Assembly: GCA_900549715.1 (NCBI GenBank)
Contig: URPK01000010.1
Coordinates: 1-64,000 of the forward strand
Length of the DNA stretch: 64,000 nt
Source of the DNA: an uncultured Collinsella sp.
Lineage (GTDB): Bacteria; Actinomycetota; Coriobacteriia; Coriobacteriales; Coriobacteriaceae
Direction of reading: 5' to 3'
In this document: one piece after another, positions 1-7,869 of the stretch
Layout: each line of letters opens with the position of its first letter
Numbering within the stretch: the first letter of the stretch is position 1
Notes under the pieces: model-generated
What the model saw: only the letters and a program-made list of their open reading frames with translations
Told to the model about the DNA's origin: nothing
The model's database searches: none
Position numbers and translations under genes: made by a program

Positions 1-43
1 GACACGGAAGAGGTCAGAAGTTCAAATCTTCTAACGCCCACCA
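1..43 (+). tRNA. tRNA-Val (GAC), 3' part only
   Basis: The window opens inside a tRNA. From the left edge one can read the anticodon GAC (positions 1-3), the 3' strand of the anticodon stem (6-10), a five-base variable loop (11-15), a T arm with stem 16-20/28-32 and loop TTCAAAT, the 3' acceptor strand (33-39) and an encoded CCA end (41-43). Anticodon GAC reads valine codon GUC. The 5' half lies outside the window, so the identity rests on the register of the arms. Confidence 0.85.
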
Positions 44-52
44 AATGTTCGC

Positions 53-88
53 AGCCCAGAGGCTATGTCCTCTGGGCTGTTTTGTTTT
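53..88 (+). terminator. Intrinsic terminator after tRNA-Val
   Basis: A perfect 10-bp stem (53-62 with 69-78) around a six-base loop is followed by a T-rich run (79-88). It lies ten bases after the tRNA CCA end and fits rho-independent termination of the tRNA transcript. Confidence 0.85.
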
Positions 89-111
89 GGTCGCCAAATG
101 GGTCGCCAAAT
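89..111 (+). repeat. Tandem 11-bp direct repeat GGTCGCCAAAT
   Basis: The 11-mer at 89-99 is repeated at 101-111 with one base between. It lies just after the tRNA terminator. Its role is unknown; it could be a footprint of tRNA-adjacent recombination, but no integrase is visible. Confidence 0.6.
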
Positions 112-198
112 CGTCGGCAAAAGGTACCTCGATTCATGAAAGAGCGGTTCTGAGCGTCAGTTTAGCCTTGTCATCTCAATCGAGTGGGGTTGACCATT

Positions 199-828
199 TT
201 GAACATAACCGTGCACCTCGTTGACGTTTCTGCGATCGATCCCGGCGAGACCGTTGATATGGCATCAATCGCGGGACGCTATGCCTTACGTGCCTCCAAT
301 GGGGATCTTCCAATTGCGTCTCGGAGGGAAGCTGCAGGCGTGGGCTTGCTTCTTCGCGACGCCCTGGGTGTCTTCGACGACACCCAGCTTGCGCGTTCTG
401 CTTTCGGCAAGATCGAGCTTGCGGATGGGGAGGCCCCCTCTATTTCCATTTCACATGGCGGAAGCGTGGCCGTCCTCGCTGTTTCCGATGTTGCTCGGTC
501 GGTCGGAGGACCTATTGGCGTGGATATCGAGGCGGTCGATGAGATTGTACCTATTGCGGTTGAGCGTATGGCGAGCTCAAGGGAACGGGCGTGGATTGAC
601 GCTGCGGCAGATTCGCAGGAACGCGCCTTTCGGCTGTGTCGGGTTTGGACGCGTATCGAAGCCGTCCTGAAGGCGGAGGGGTCCGGCTTTTCAATCGATC
701 CCCGCAAAGACGGGTTGCCGAGCGGATGGTTTACTTCCTCGGTGGTGTTTGGCCAGTGTGTCATCTCTTGTGCAGCGCGTTCTATGTCCCATATCGCCAT
801 TGAGGAGCATGCCTTTCGGGTAGCATAG
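199..828 (+). CDS. Sfp-type 4'-phosphopantetheinyl transferase
   Basis: Transfers the phosphopantetheine arm of CoA onto a carrier-protein serine. The family signature is visible: GVDIE at about residues 107-111 (Mg-binding acids) and WTRIEAVLKAEG at about 150-161, preceded by a conserved SHG segment. At about 209 aa it is a normal Sfp-family length. The start is uncertain: the frame is open from a GTG at 184, but a TTG at 199 has GTGGGG nine bases upstream and gives a natural N-terminus (MNITVHLVDV). It precedes a TetR gene by 29 bp, and the likely client is the acyl carrier protein encoded at 3649, so it probably serves the downstream cluster. It could instead be the cell's general holo-ACP synthase. 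Confidence 0.85.
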   Translation: MNITVHLVDVSAIDPGETVDMASIAGRYALRASNGDLPIASRREAAGVGLLLRDALGVFDDTQLARSAFGKIELADGEAPSISISHGGSVAVLAVSDVARSVGGPIGVDIEAVDEIVPIAVERMASSRERAWIDAAADSQERAFRLCRVWTRIEAVLKAEGSGFSIDPRKDGLPSGWFTSSVVFGQCVISCAARSMSHIAIEEHAFRVA

Positions 829-857
829 TAGCCAATCGCCAACAGGGGAGGCCTTCT

Positions 858-1475
858 ATGTCACTGAACGCTAAAAACGATATTGCTTCGCGGATCGAAG
901 GCGCCGTCTTTGAACTTATGGCGACAACGCCTGTGCAATCGATTAAGGTCACCGACGTACTCCGTCTTGCCCATACATCAAAATCAACCTTCTATCGTTG
1001 TTACCGCTCTGTCGATGATGTGGTCAAGCGCTTTGAAGATGAGCTGCTCCAGAACATGCAAGACATTAACGACGTTGCCCTTGAGGCTCGTTTTGGTGAT
1101 GCGCAGCTTGATCCCACGCCCACGATGATCAAGCGCATGGAAATCCTCAAGGCCAATCGCTCGAAAGTCCTGGCGCTTAACAGCGATAACGGTGATCCCG
1201 TGTTTGCACACAAGGCAACGATCTTCATGCATGACTATTTTCGCGATCGTTTGCGGTCGACGTTTTCAGATGAGACGGACCTCGATCTGTATCTTGCTTT
1301 TGCGCTTGCGGGCCACCATAACCTCATCCAGTATTGGCTCGAAGTCCGGCCTGACCTTGAGGCACGAACCGTTGCCGCCGCGCTCAATCGCATGTTCTAC
1401 GCACCGCTCTTTGTCGACGATGCATCGCGCCATTGGCATCCGCGGATCCCTGATTTCGATAATACGCTCGGATGA
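858..1475 (+). CDS. TetR/AcrR-family transcriptional regulator
   Basis: A 205-aa protein with an N-terminal helix-turn-helix (about residues 18-60; the recognition part reads TSKSTFYRCYRSVDD) and a C-terminal all-helical ligand domain, the usual TetR layout. The start is an ATG with AGGGGAGG seven bases upstream. It follows the phosphopantetheinyl transferase on the same strand, and a near-palindrome at 1674-1691 lies between it and the thiolase operon. Local repression of that operon, relieved by an acyl or acid ligand, is a reasonable inference. The ligand cannot be read from sequence. Confidence 0.9.
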   Translation: MSLNAKNDIASRIEGAVFELMATTPVQSIKVTDVLRLAHTSKSTFYRCYRSVDDVVKRFEDELLQNMQDINDVALEARFGDAQLDPTPTMIKRMEILKANRSKVLALNSDNGDPVFAHKATIFMHDYFRDRLRSTFSDETDLDLYLAFALAGHHNLIQYWLEVRPDLEARTVAAALNRMFYAPLFVDDASRHWHPRIPDFDNTLG

Positions 1476-1583
1476 ACGGTCGCTATTTACGGGTAAATGG
1501 TTAGATCCATGGCGGTGTCATAATGATTTGCCGAATCCTTGCATTATTGATAAGACCATTTACCTGCTATTTGGAACGTTTTT

Positions 1584-1626
1584 GCCCTATGGGTCTCAAA
1601 TGATGGGACACATAGGGCCTTTTTGT
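1584..1626 (+). terminator. Probable terminator after the TetR gene
   Basis: An 8-bp perfect outer stem (1584-1591 with 1611-1618) encloses an inner GTCTC/GGGAC pairing and is followed by CTTTTTG. It separates the PPTase-TetR unit from the thiolase operon. The rest of the 1476-1817 spacer holds the operator-like palindrome and hairpin listed next; I see no gene in it. Confidence 0.65.
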
Positions 1627-1673
1627 CCCATACGTCCTGTCTTGCCCCTCGTAAACTAAAGTCACGTTCAAGA

Positions 1674-1691
1674 GAACCACTGCAGTAGTTC
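1674..1691. promoter_or_regulatory. Candidate operator palindrome upstream of the thiolase operon
   Basis: The 18-mer GAACCACTGCAGTAGTTC is a palindrome except for one base pair (positions 5 and 14). It is flanked by a wider imperfect dyad (GTCAC at 1661, GTGAC at 1697). Its size and symmetry suit a TetR dimer, and a TetR gene ends 198 bp upstream. Binding is inferred. Confidence 0.45.
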
Positions 1692-1711
1692 AACGTGTGA
1701 CGGCACAGAAA

Positions 1712-1745
1712 AGCCGCGAGCGCTCTCTCACCTTCGCTCGCGGCT
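1712..1745 (+). repeat. Strong hairpin in the thiolase operon leader
   Basis: Perfect 11-bp arms (1712-1722 with 1735-1745) around a 12-base loop, not followed by a T run. It lies about 70 bp before the thiolase start and may be a structured 5' UTR element or an attenuator part. Confidence 0.55.
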
Positions 1746-1817
1746 GGACTGCGCCATCACTCCGTACACCTTCACATGATTAGGATGTGATATTCAGTGG
1801 TTACGCTCGGAAAGAAC

Positions 1818-3083
1818 ATGCGCAGCGTCTCGATTGTAGGCGTGGGCTGCACCCCGTTCAAGGATTTTGAGGAACATCCCGAGACCCAGGGTATTGGCGA
1901 GGGCGAGGCGTTTGGCTATGCGGCCCTCGAGGCAATTACCGATGCCGGTCTTGAGCCCCGCGATATCGACTTTTTCTATCACGGCAGCGCCAATCCCTAT
2001 CTCGTTGGCGATTGCATTACCCCCAACATGCAGGTTGCCGATTGGTTTGGCGTTCGCGCCAAGGGTTCCGTCCATCATTCCGAGGCTTGCTGCACGGGCT
2101 ACGTCGCCCTTGAGCAGGCCGTGATGGCAGTCGCCTCCGGTGCCTACGATGTCGTCCTTACGGGTGCCTGCGATTTGGCTTCGACCCTTCCCGTTGAGCA
2201 CATGCCCTCGCATATTCGCCAGGACTTTACGCTCGACGTCATGATTCCCTCGCTCGATAAGATCTATGACCGCGCGTATGGTCGCCCGCTCGATGGTGCC
2301 TTTGGCGTGTCGTTCGACAACTGGATTAACGAGTATTCGATGCAGTACGACCTTACTGCCGATCAGATCGATGACGCCCTGAACGGCCTTACCAAGAGCC
2401 TTCGCCGCGGTGCCGTCCTGAATCCCCTTGCCTGGTACGAGACCACGGTCGAGGAGGATGCGAAGGCGGCTGGGTTCGATACCGCCGACGAGTATCTCAA
2501 GAGCATGTACAACCCGCGCGTTACGCAGTACCTGCGCGTTACCGGCTTTGAGAAGAAATGCGACGGTGCCGCCGCTGTTGTCGTGATGCCCACGGAGAAG
2601 GCCAAAGCCATGGGTGTCCCGTATGCACCTATCGAGGTTCTGGGCACGGGCGCCTCTGCCGTCGAAGCCGGCCTGCTTCACAACGAGCACTGGGCTACCG
2701 AGCTTGCTGCCAAGCAGGTCTACGACCTTACCGGCGTGAGCCCCGATGAGATCGACCTGTTTATGTGCAATGACTTCTTCCTGGCTTCCGAGATCGTCTC
2801 GGCCGAGGAGTGCGGCTATATTCCGCGCGGTGAGGCTTGGAAGTATGCGATCGATGGCCGCACCGCTTTTGACGGCGATAAGCCCATCAACCCGCACGGT
2901 GGCCGTTGCAACTTCGGCCACGCTCATGGCGCATCCGGTATCGCCGATATCGTCGAGGCCGTCAAGCAGATGCGCGGCGTCGCCGGTGCAACCCAGATGA
3001 AGAAGATTCCTGAGACGGCCTTCCTGCGCGGTTTTGGCGGTTCTCAGAATGTGCGCTGCCAGATTCTTCGTACCGTCGCCTAA
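1818..3083 (+). CDS. Thiolase-superfamily enzyme (SCP2-thiolase-like)
   Basis: A thiolase-fold acyltransferase or C-C lyase of about 421 aa. A nucleophile-type Cys (about residue 92) sits in CCTGYVALEQA, followed by the typical helix and SGAYDVVLTG. The C-terminal loop has NPHGG (about 358) and FGHAHGASG with the catalytic-type His; the last motif GFGGSQ lacks the second Cys of biosynthetic thiolases, as in SCP2-like members. The frame is open from a GTG at 1797, but the ATG at 1818 gives the family-typical start MRSVSIVGVG. The next gene is a DUF35 protein, a known obligate partner of such enzymes in archaeal HMG-CoA synthesis, PhlACB and Ltp2-ChsH2. The substrate is unknown; condensation, thiolysis and retro-aldol cleavage are all possible. 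Confidence 0.82.
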   Translation: MRSVSIVGVGCTPFKDFEEHPETQGIGEGEAFGYAALEAITDAGLEPRDIDFFYHGSANPYLVGDCITPNMQVADWFGVRAKGSVHHSEACCTGYVALEQAVMAVASGAYDVVLTGACDLASTLPVEHMPSHIRQDFTLDVMIPSLDKIYDRAYGRPLDGAFGVSFDNWINEYSMQYDLTADQIDDALNGLTKSLRRGAVLNPLAWYETTVEEDAKAAGFDTADEYLKSMYNPRVTQYLRVTGFEKKCDGAAAVVVMPTEKAKAMGVPYAPIEVLGTGASAVEAGLLHNEHWATELAAKQVYDLTGVSPDEIDLFMCNDFFLASEIVSAEECGYIPRGEAWKYAIDGRTAFDGDKPINPHGGRCNFGHAHGASGIADIVEAVKQMRGVAGATQMKKIPETAFLRGFGGSQNVRCQILRTVA

Positions 3084-3121
3084 GCGACCGCGGTTTTCGA
3101 TTTCCCATAAGGAGTATTCTC

Positions 3122-3544
3122 ATGCAACTCAAAGATATGGAGCCCGTGGTCAAGAAGTTCTACACGGGTCTTGAAGAGGGCATCTATTGGGCACGTCAGT
3201 GCCCCGAGTGCGGAGCCGTCGAGTTTCCGCCTCACCTTGCCTGCAATGCCTGCGGCTACCACAAGACCGATTGGGTCCAGGTTTCCGGTCACGGCCATCT
3301 GATCGATTTTACCCTGCCTGGTCCGCAGAACGACAAGCCCTACCTCAAGGAGTATGGCAAGTACGCCTACGGTGCCGTCGATATTGACGAGGGTTCTCAG
3401 TACACCTACGTCATCTACGGCATTACCAAGAGGAAGGCCCCCGAGATCCGCGCCAAGCTCATGGCAGGCGAGACCGTTGGTGTCCATGCCAAGGTCATCG
3501 ATCGACCGGGTTACAAAGAGCTCACGTTTGAGCTTGACGACTAG
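3122..3544 (+). CDS. DUF35 zinc-ribbon/OB-fold protein, thiolase partner
   Basis: A 140-aa protein with a rubredoxin-like zinc ribbon (Cys27, Cys30, Cys41, Cys44), then an OB-fold (about residues 52-138) rich in beta strands. This is the DUF35/ChsH2/PhlB architecture. Family members bind a thiolase-like partner and bridge or channel acyl-CoA substrates. It follows the thiolase gene by 38 bp with a clear RBS (AAGGAG). The pairing strongly suggests a heteromeric enzyme. It has no catalytic motif of its own. Confidence 0.85.
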   Translation: MQLKDMEPVVKKFYTGLEEGIYWARQCPECGAVEFPPHLACNACGYHKTDWVQVSGHGHLIDFTLPGPQNDKPYLKEYGKYAYGAVDIDEGSQYTYVIYGITKRKAPEIRAKLMAGETVGVHAKVIDRPGYKELTFELDD

Positions 3545-3579
3545 GTTTTCACCCTTTTAACAATTCGATTCCTCTCTTA

Positions 3580-3628
3580 GGCCACGGCGGGACCCATGTC
3601 TCCAGCCCGCCGTGGCCGCCCCTCTTTT
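3580..3628 (+). terminator. Intra-operon hairpin between DUF35 and ACP genes
   Basis: A perfect 12-bp GC-rich stem (3580-3591 with 3606-3617) is followed five bases later by CTCTTTTT. It could be a leaky terminator or an mRNA-stabilising hairpin that gives the ACP cistron a different level from the genes upstream. Confidence 0.6.
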
Positions 3629-3648
3629 TATCTTAGAAAGGCACCATC

Positions 3649-3882
3649 ATGAACGAAGAACTCACTCAGCAGATCTGCGATTTTGCCAAGTCCGCTTACA
3701 ACTACGATGGCGATGTGACCCCCGAGACGACGTTTGAGACCCTGGGCAAGGGCTCGATGAAGATGATCGCCCTGACCTCCATGATCGAGAACGAGCTCGA
3801 TGCCGAGGTCCCCGTTCGCGAGGTCATGGTCATGAAGACCATCGGCGAGCTTATCGAGCGCACTGCCGAAGAGATGGAGTAG
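3649..3882 (+). CDS. Acyl carrier protein with atypical GSM motif
   Basis: A 77-aa acidic helical protein with the carrier-protein layout. The candidate phosphopantetheine site is Ser36 in LGKGSMKM, where most ACPs have DSL. A GSM-type site is unusual and may match the dedicated transferase encoded at 199-828. The RBS AGAAAGG precedes the ATG. It sits between the DUF35 gene and a phosphate acyltransferase gene (5-bp gap), so the acyl group handled by this operon is probably carried on ACP at some step. It is too short and too divergent to be confidently the fatty-acid-synthesis ACP. Confidence 0.8.
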   Translation: MNEELTQQICDFAKSAYNYDGDVTPETTFETLGKGSMKMIALTSMIENELDAEVPVREVMVMKTIGELIERTAEEME

Positions 3883-3887
3883 CTGCC

Positions 3888-4895
3888 ATGGACCTGATGC
3901 AGACCCTGCGCGAGCAGGCTGCCGCCAAGCCTATGCGCGTTGCTTTTCCCGAGGGCGAAAACGAGACCATGATGCAGGCGGTCGCAAAGATCGCCGCCGA
4001 GCATCTTGCCGAATGTGTGCTGGTCGGCGACGGCGGTAAGCTCAAGGAGCTTGCCGATGAGCGCGGCATCTCCCTTGACGGCATCGAGATTGTCGATGTG
4101 ACCGACGAGGAGGCGAACGCCGCCTGCTGCGAGCGCTACCTTTCGCATCCGGATTGCAAGTTTAAGCCCAAGGGCGCCGCGCGCCGTATGACGCGTCCGC
4201 TTGAGCGCGCCCTGATTTTGCAGGTGCTCGGCGATGTCGACGTAATGTTCGCCGGCATCGATAACGCCACGGGCGACATCATCCTGGCGGGTCAGACCAT
4301 CGTCGGCCTTGCCGACGGGGTGGACACCGTGAGCTCGTGCGGTATCGCCGACATTCCCAACTGGAACGGCGGCGAAGGTGGCCTTTTGGCTTTTGGCGAT
4401 TCCGCCGTTTGCGTTGACCCCACGAGCGAGGAGCTTGCCTCGATCGCGATTTCGTCGAGCGAAACGGTACGCTCGCTGACCGGATGGGATATCCGTTGCG
4501 CGCTGCTTTCGCATTCGACTGACGGCTCGATGGATAACGAGCTTGTCGACAAAGTACGTCGCGCTCGCGAGATTGCCAACGATCGCCGTCCCGACCTTGC
4601 CATCGACGGCGAGTTCCAGTTTGATTCGGCGATTAACCCCAGGGTTGCGGCCAAGAAGGTTCATCGCGAGTCTGCTGTTGCGGGACAGGCCAATGTGGTC
4701 ATCTGGCCCGATATCAACGTGGGCAATATCGGCGTCAAGATCATCCAGAATCTGACCGGTGCCAATGCCTACGGCCCCATGCTTCAGGGCTTCAAGAAGA
4801 TCGTGTGCGATTGCTCGCGCTCTGCGCCCGTCGACGAGATCGTCGGCAACGTGGTGATGAGCTGCGTGCGCGCCCAGGCGCTTAAGGAGGCTTAA
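3888..4895 (+). CDS. Phosphate acetyl/butyryltransferase family enzyme
   Basis: A 335-aa protein of the Pta/Ptb family, which interconverts acyl-CoA plus phosphate and acyl-phosphate plus CoA. Family features include the N-terminal VAFPEGENETMMQAV segment and the glycine-rich central region. The length matches single-domain Pta/Ptb enzymes. It starts 5 bp after the ACP stop and ends 3 bp before a butyrate-kinase gene, so the three are surely co-translated. Because a carrier protein is adjacent, the thioester partner might be acyl-ACP rather than acyl-CoA, as with PlsX; that is inference. Acetyl versus butyryl preference cannot be told from sequence. Confidence 0.82.
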   Translation: MDLMQTLREQAAAKPMRVAFPEGENETMMQAVAKIAAEHLAECVLVGDGGKLKELADERGISLDGIEIVDVTDEEANAACCERYLSHPDCKFKPKGAARRMTRPLERALILQVLGDVDVMFAGIDNATGDIILAGQTIVGLADGVDTVSSCGIADIPNWNGGEGGLLAFGDSAVCVDPTSEELASIAISSSETVRSLTGWDIRCALLSHSTDGSMDNELVDKVRRAREIANDRRPDLAIDGEFQFDSAINPRVAAKKVHRESAVAGQANVVIWPDINVGNIGVKIIQNLTGANAYGPMLQGFKKIVCDCSRSAPVDEIVGNVVMSCVRAQALKEA

Positions 4896-4898
4896 GGT

Positions 4899-6011
4899 AT
4901 GTCCGATAAAAAGACTCCCTGGCGCGTCCTGGTAGTCAACCCGGGTTCCACTTCCACGAAGGTGGGCGTTTTTGAGGGTGATGAGTGCAAGCTCAGCAAG
5001 AACGTTGCGCACGATGCGAAGGACCTCGCCCAGCTCGATGGGGTTTCGGCTCAGATGCCGTATCGCTGCGATCTGATTCTTGGAGCACTGGGGGAGGCGG
5101 GCCTGAAGCTCGAGGACTTTGATGCATTTGTCGGTCGCGGCGGCGGCTTGCTTTCGTTGCCCGGCGGCACGTATGCCATCAACGAGGTCATGCTCGAGCA
5201 TGCCCGCATCGGTGCGAACGGCATTCAGCACCCGGCGCAGCTTGGCCCCCAGATTGCCCATGAGTTCGCCTCAAAGACGGGAAAGCCCTCTTTTGTGGTG
5301 AATCCTCCCGATACCGACGAGCTGTGCAACCTCGCACGTATGACAGGCATTAAGGGCGTGTATCGAAACGTGCACCTGCATGCCCTTAATCTTAAAGAGA
5401 CTGCCATTCGTCACGCGGCAAAGCTCGGTCGCGCATATGACGAGTGCAACTTTATTGTTTGTCATATCGGCGGTGGCATTTCGATTTCCGCTCACCTTAA
5501 GGGCAAGATGGTCGACGGCAACGACATCGTCGGCGGCGAGGGCCCCATGGCGCCGACGCGCTGTGGCTCGGTCCCCGCAATCGAGGTCGCGAAGTATACG
5601 GCTGAGCATGGTCTCGACGTTGCCCGCGCCCATTGCATGAAGACCGGTGGCTTCGTCGACCTTTTGGGTACGTCCGATGCCATCGAGGTGTGCGAGCGCG
5701 CCGCCGCGGGCGATGAGGCCGCGGCTCGTGCCTGGGATGCGATGGTTTACCAAATCTGCAAGTGGATTGGCGAGATGGCCTGTGTGCTGAAGGGCGATGT
5801 CGACGGCATCTTGCTCGGAGGCGGCATGGTCCACAGCAAGGAGCTCGTTGCCTCGATTGAGGAATGCTGCTCTTGGATCGCCCCCGTGTCGGCTTATCCC
5901 GGCGAGTTCGAACTCGAGGCGATGGCGTCTGGCGCCTGCCGCGTGCTCGATGGTATCGAGGAAGCGCTCGTGTACAGCGGAGAACCCGTGTTCACCGGAT
6001 TCAACGACTAA
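4899..6011 (+). CDS. buk: Butyrate kinase family acyl kinase
   Basis: A 370-aa ASKHA-fold carboxylate kinase. The N-terminal phosphate-1 motif VVNPGSTSTKVGVF (about residues 11-24) and the HIGGGISISAH and LLGGGM segments are those of butyrate and branched-chain fatty acid kinases rather than acetate kinase. It converts acyl-phosphate plus ADP to acid plus ATP, or the reverse. With the preceding transferase it forms a Ptb-Buk module that can either harvest ATP from an acyl thioester or activate an imported acid. The butyrate-forming genes thl-hbd-crt-bcd are absent here, so the acid need not be butyrate. Confidence 0.85.
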   Translation: MSDKKTPWRVLVVNPGSTSTKVGVFEGDECKLSKNVAHDAKDLAQLDGVSAQMPYRCDLILGALGEAGLKLEDFDAFVGRGGGLLSLPGGTYAINEVMLEHARIGANGIQHPAQLGPQIAHEFASKTGKPSFVVNPPDTDELCNLARMTGIKGVYRNVHLHALNLKETAIRHAAKLGRAYDECNFIVCHIGGGISISAHLKGKMVDGNDIVGGEGPMAPTRCGSVPAIEVAKYTAEHGLDVARAHCMKTGGFVDLLGTSDAIEVCERAAAGDEAAARAWDAMVYQICKWIGEMACVLKGDVDGILLGGGMVHSKELVASIEECCSWIAPVSAYPGEFELEAMASGACRVLDGIEEALVYSGEPVFTGFND

Positions 6012-6024
6012 TAGTGCTGTGTTT

Positions 6025-6067
6025 GGGGCGGCCGCTGGTGATATCTGGCCGCTCCGACCCTTTTCTT
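6025..6067 (+). terminator. Intra-operon hairpin before the MFS gene
   Basis: A 9-bp GC-rich stem (6025-6033 with 6047-6055, one G-T pair) followed by CCCTTTTCTTT. Like the hairpin before the ACP gene, it probably attenuates or processes the transcript between enzyme and transporter cistrons. Confidence 0.55.
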
Positions 6068-6085
6068 TAAGTGTAAGGATGGATC

Positions 6086-7285
6086 ATGGATAAAACCAAG
6101 ATCAAGTACCTGGTGGGCATTTATGCTGCCGCCATGTGCATTATGGGCATGTTGGTGCCCGTCCCCATCGTGGCTTCTGTCGCGGCGGCGTTTCCCAACG
6201 AGAACATCGCTGCCGTTCAGATGATCATCGGCATCATCCCGTTGATGATGGCGCTGTCCGCCATGCTCGTGTCTTCCCAGCTCGCTTCGCGCGTTTCCAA
6301 GAAGAAGACGACGCTTGTCGGTCATGCTATCGTGATGCTCGCCGGCGCCTCGGTCCTTGTGTTCCACGACTCGCTCGGCCAGGTCTTAGCGGCTTCTGCT
6401 GTCATGGGCCTTGGTCTCGGCGCCGTGCAGAATTCAACGGACGCTCTTATCGCGGATTACTTTGGCGGAAAGCAGCGCTCGTTTGTCATGGGCATCTACT
6501 CCACTTTTGTTGCACTGGGCGGCATTATCTGGACGATGGTTTCCGGCATCTTGGGTTCTGCCGAGTGGTTCCACAGCTATGCGGCGTACTTCATCATGAT
6601 CATTTTCATCGTGATCGAGGCTGTTTGCCTTCCCGAGGGTCATCTTGAACCCAAGCGCAAGGTCAATGTGTTTGCCAATATGCCTAAAGAGGTCGCGATT
6701 ATCACGCTCATGAGCTTTGTGTTCGTACTCACGTTCCAGCTCTTCAGCTCCAACGTTTCGCTGCTTGTTGTAGGTCGTGGCTTTGGCGGTACCGTGGAGG
6801 CCGGTCTTGCCTCTACCGTTATGACCGTTGCCGGTATTGCGGCTGGTCTTTTGGTCGGTCCGCTGTTTGCCAAGTTCAAGAACCTGGCTATGCCGATCGC
6901 GTGGGGCGTGACGCTCGTTGGCCTGGGCCTGACGCTGGTTGCGCCCGCCTTTATGGTGCTGTGCGTTGCGGGCTTTGTCGTTGCGCTGGGCAAGGAGACC
7001 TACGTGCCGTTGGAGGGCAATTTTGCCGCCGGCAACTCTGCCCCCGAGGGACGTGCGTTTAACCTTGCCATTGGCATGGCAGGCATCAACTTTGGCATGG
7101 CACTGTCTCCCATTGTGTTTGAGGCCGTGACGTCGCCGTTTGGTGCGACGATTGACCAGAAGTTCATCGCCGGCATGATCGTCTGTGCGGCTTGTGTCGT
7201 CTTTGGCGCCATTAAGTATCGCAAACTCACCCCTGCCCAGCTTGCCGAGGCCGAGAAGATGGCGGCCGGCGGCGAGGCGGAGTAG
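6086..7285 (+). CDS. Major facilitator superfamily transporter
   Basis: A 399-aa polytopic membrane protein with about 12 hydrophobic segments in two halves. The first spans about residues 6-28, and a basic loop SRVSKKKTT (about 70-78) sits at the MFS motif-A position between TM2 and TM3. It starts with a good RBS (AAGGA) after the butyrate-kinase gene. Its place in the operon suggests it imports the substrate or exports the carboxylate product of the acyl module. The substrate cannot be assigned. Confidence 0.82.
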   Translation: MDKTKIKYLVGIYAAAMCIMGMLVPVPIVASVAAAFPNENIAAVQMIIGIIPLMMALSAMLVSSQLASRVSKKKTTLVGHAIVMLAGASVLVFHDSLGQVLAASAVMGLGLGAVQNSTDALIADYFGGKQRSFVMGIYSTFVALGGIIWTMVSGILGSAEWFHSYAAYFIMIIFIVIEAVCLPEGHLEPKRKVNVFANMPKEVAIITLMSFVFVLTFQLFSSNVSLLVVGRGFGGTVEAGLASTVMTVAGIAAGLLVGPLFAKFKNLAMPIAWGVTLVGLGLTLVAPAFMVLCVAGFVVALGKETYVPLEGNFAAGNSAPEGRAFNLAIGMAGINFGMALSPIVFEAVTSPFGATIDQKFIAGMIVCAACVVFGAIKYRKLTPAQLAEAEKMAAGGEAE

Positions 7286-7325
7286 CCGCTCGAGTAGTTG
7301 CTTTGCCGCACATCATGGTTTATCG

Positions 7326-7351
7326 GGGCCGCCGACATATGCCGGCGGCCC
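7326..7351 (+). repeat. Intra-operon GC-rich hairpin
   Basis: A 9-bp perfect stem (7326-7334 with 7343-7351) around ACATATGC, without a T run, between the MFS gene and the small membrane protein gene. It is the third spacer hairpin of this operon. Confidence 0.55.
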
Positions 7352-7385
7352 TCTGTCTATCAATGACTTTGAAAGGCTTACGGCT

Positions 7386-7853
7386 ATGAAGTTACCTGTC
7401 AGGCGCGTTATCGGTATTCTCAACGGCTTCTTTAACCCGCTATTGCTCTGCGCGTTTCTCCCCATCATTGAAGGGGCGCCTGGCTTGGATCTGACGGGCC
7501 CCACGGGCTTTTGGGGACAACTCGTCGTGGCCACGGTGATCGCCGAGGTTCTGAGCGCACTCCCGCTGTTTGGCAAAACAGTCGGTATGTGCCTGGACTT
7601 TTTTGGTTTTGAGCAGGGGGGTGCATCACACAAGATCGCCGGTACGGTCATCGGTGCCACGCTCCTTTTTATGGTGATCGGTTTTGGCGAGATTGCCTTC
7701 CAAGGAGGATTCGGAACGATTGAAGGCCGTACATTCTTCGCGCGTTGGGCCGGCCTCGTCACAAAGGGATGGGCCTTTGTGGTTATCGCCGGCGTGCTGC
7801 TCGATCCCTTTACAGCGGCTCTCGGCCGCATGATAGTTCGCGAAGAGAAGTAA
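7386..7853 (+). CDS. Small integral membrane protein of unknown function
   Basis: A 155-aa protein with about four hydrophobic stretches (about residues 8-26, 36-60, 78-100 and 122-145), lacking a signal peptide or a motif I recognise. The ATG at 7386 follows GAAAGG; the frame stays open upstream, but the longer start would run through the hairpin and has no RBS. It is the last gene of the thiolase-ACP-Buk operon. It could be an auxiliary transporter subunit or a membrane anchor for the enzyme set. No function is claimed. Confidence 0.7.
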   Translation: MKLPVRRVIGILNGFFNPLLLCAFLPIIEGAPGLDLTGPTGFWGQLVVATVIAEVLSALPLFGKTVGMCLDFFGFEQGGASHKIAGTVIGATLLFMVIGFGEIAFQGGFGTIEGRTFFARWAGLVTKGWAFVVIAGVLLDPFTAALGRMIVREEK

Positions 7854-7869
7854 TAGATCCTCGCCTATC

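Noticed and set aside
1818..6011. Classical butyrate synthesis operon
   Set aside because: Hydroxybutyryl-CoA dehydrogenase, crotonase, butyryl-CoA dehydrogenase and Etf genes are absent, and the thiolase is of the DUF35-partnered type, so only the Ptb-Buk end resembles that pathway.
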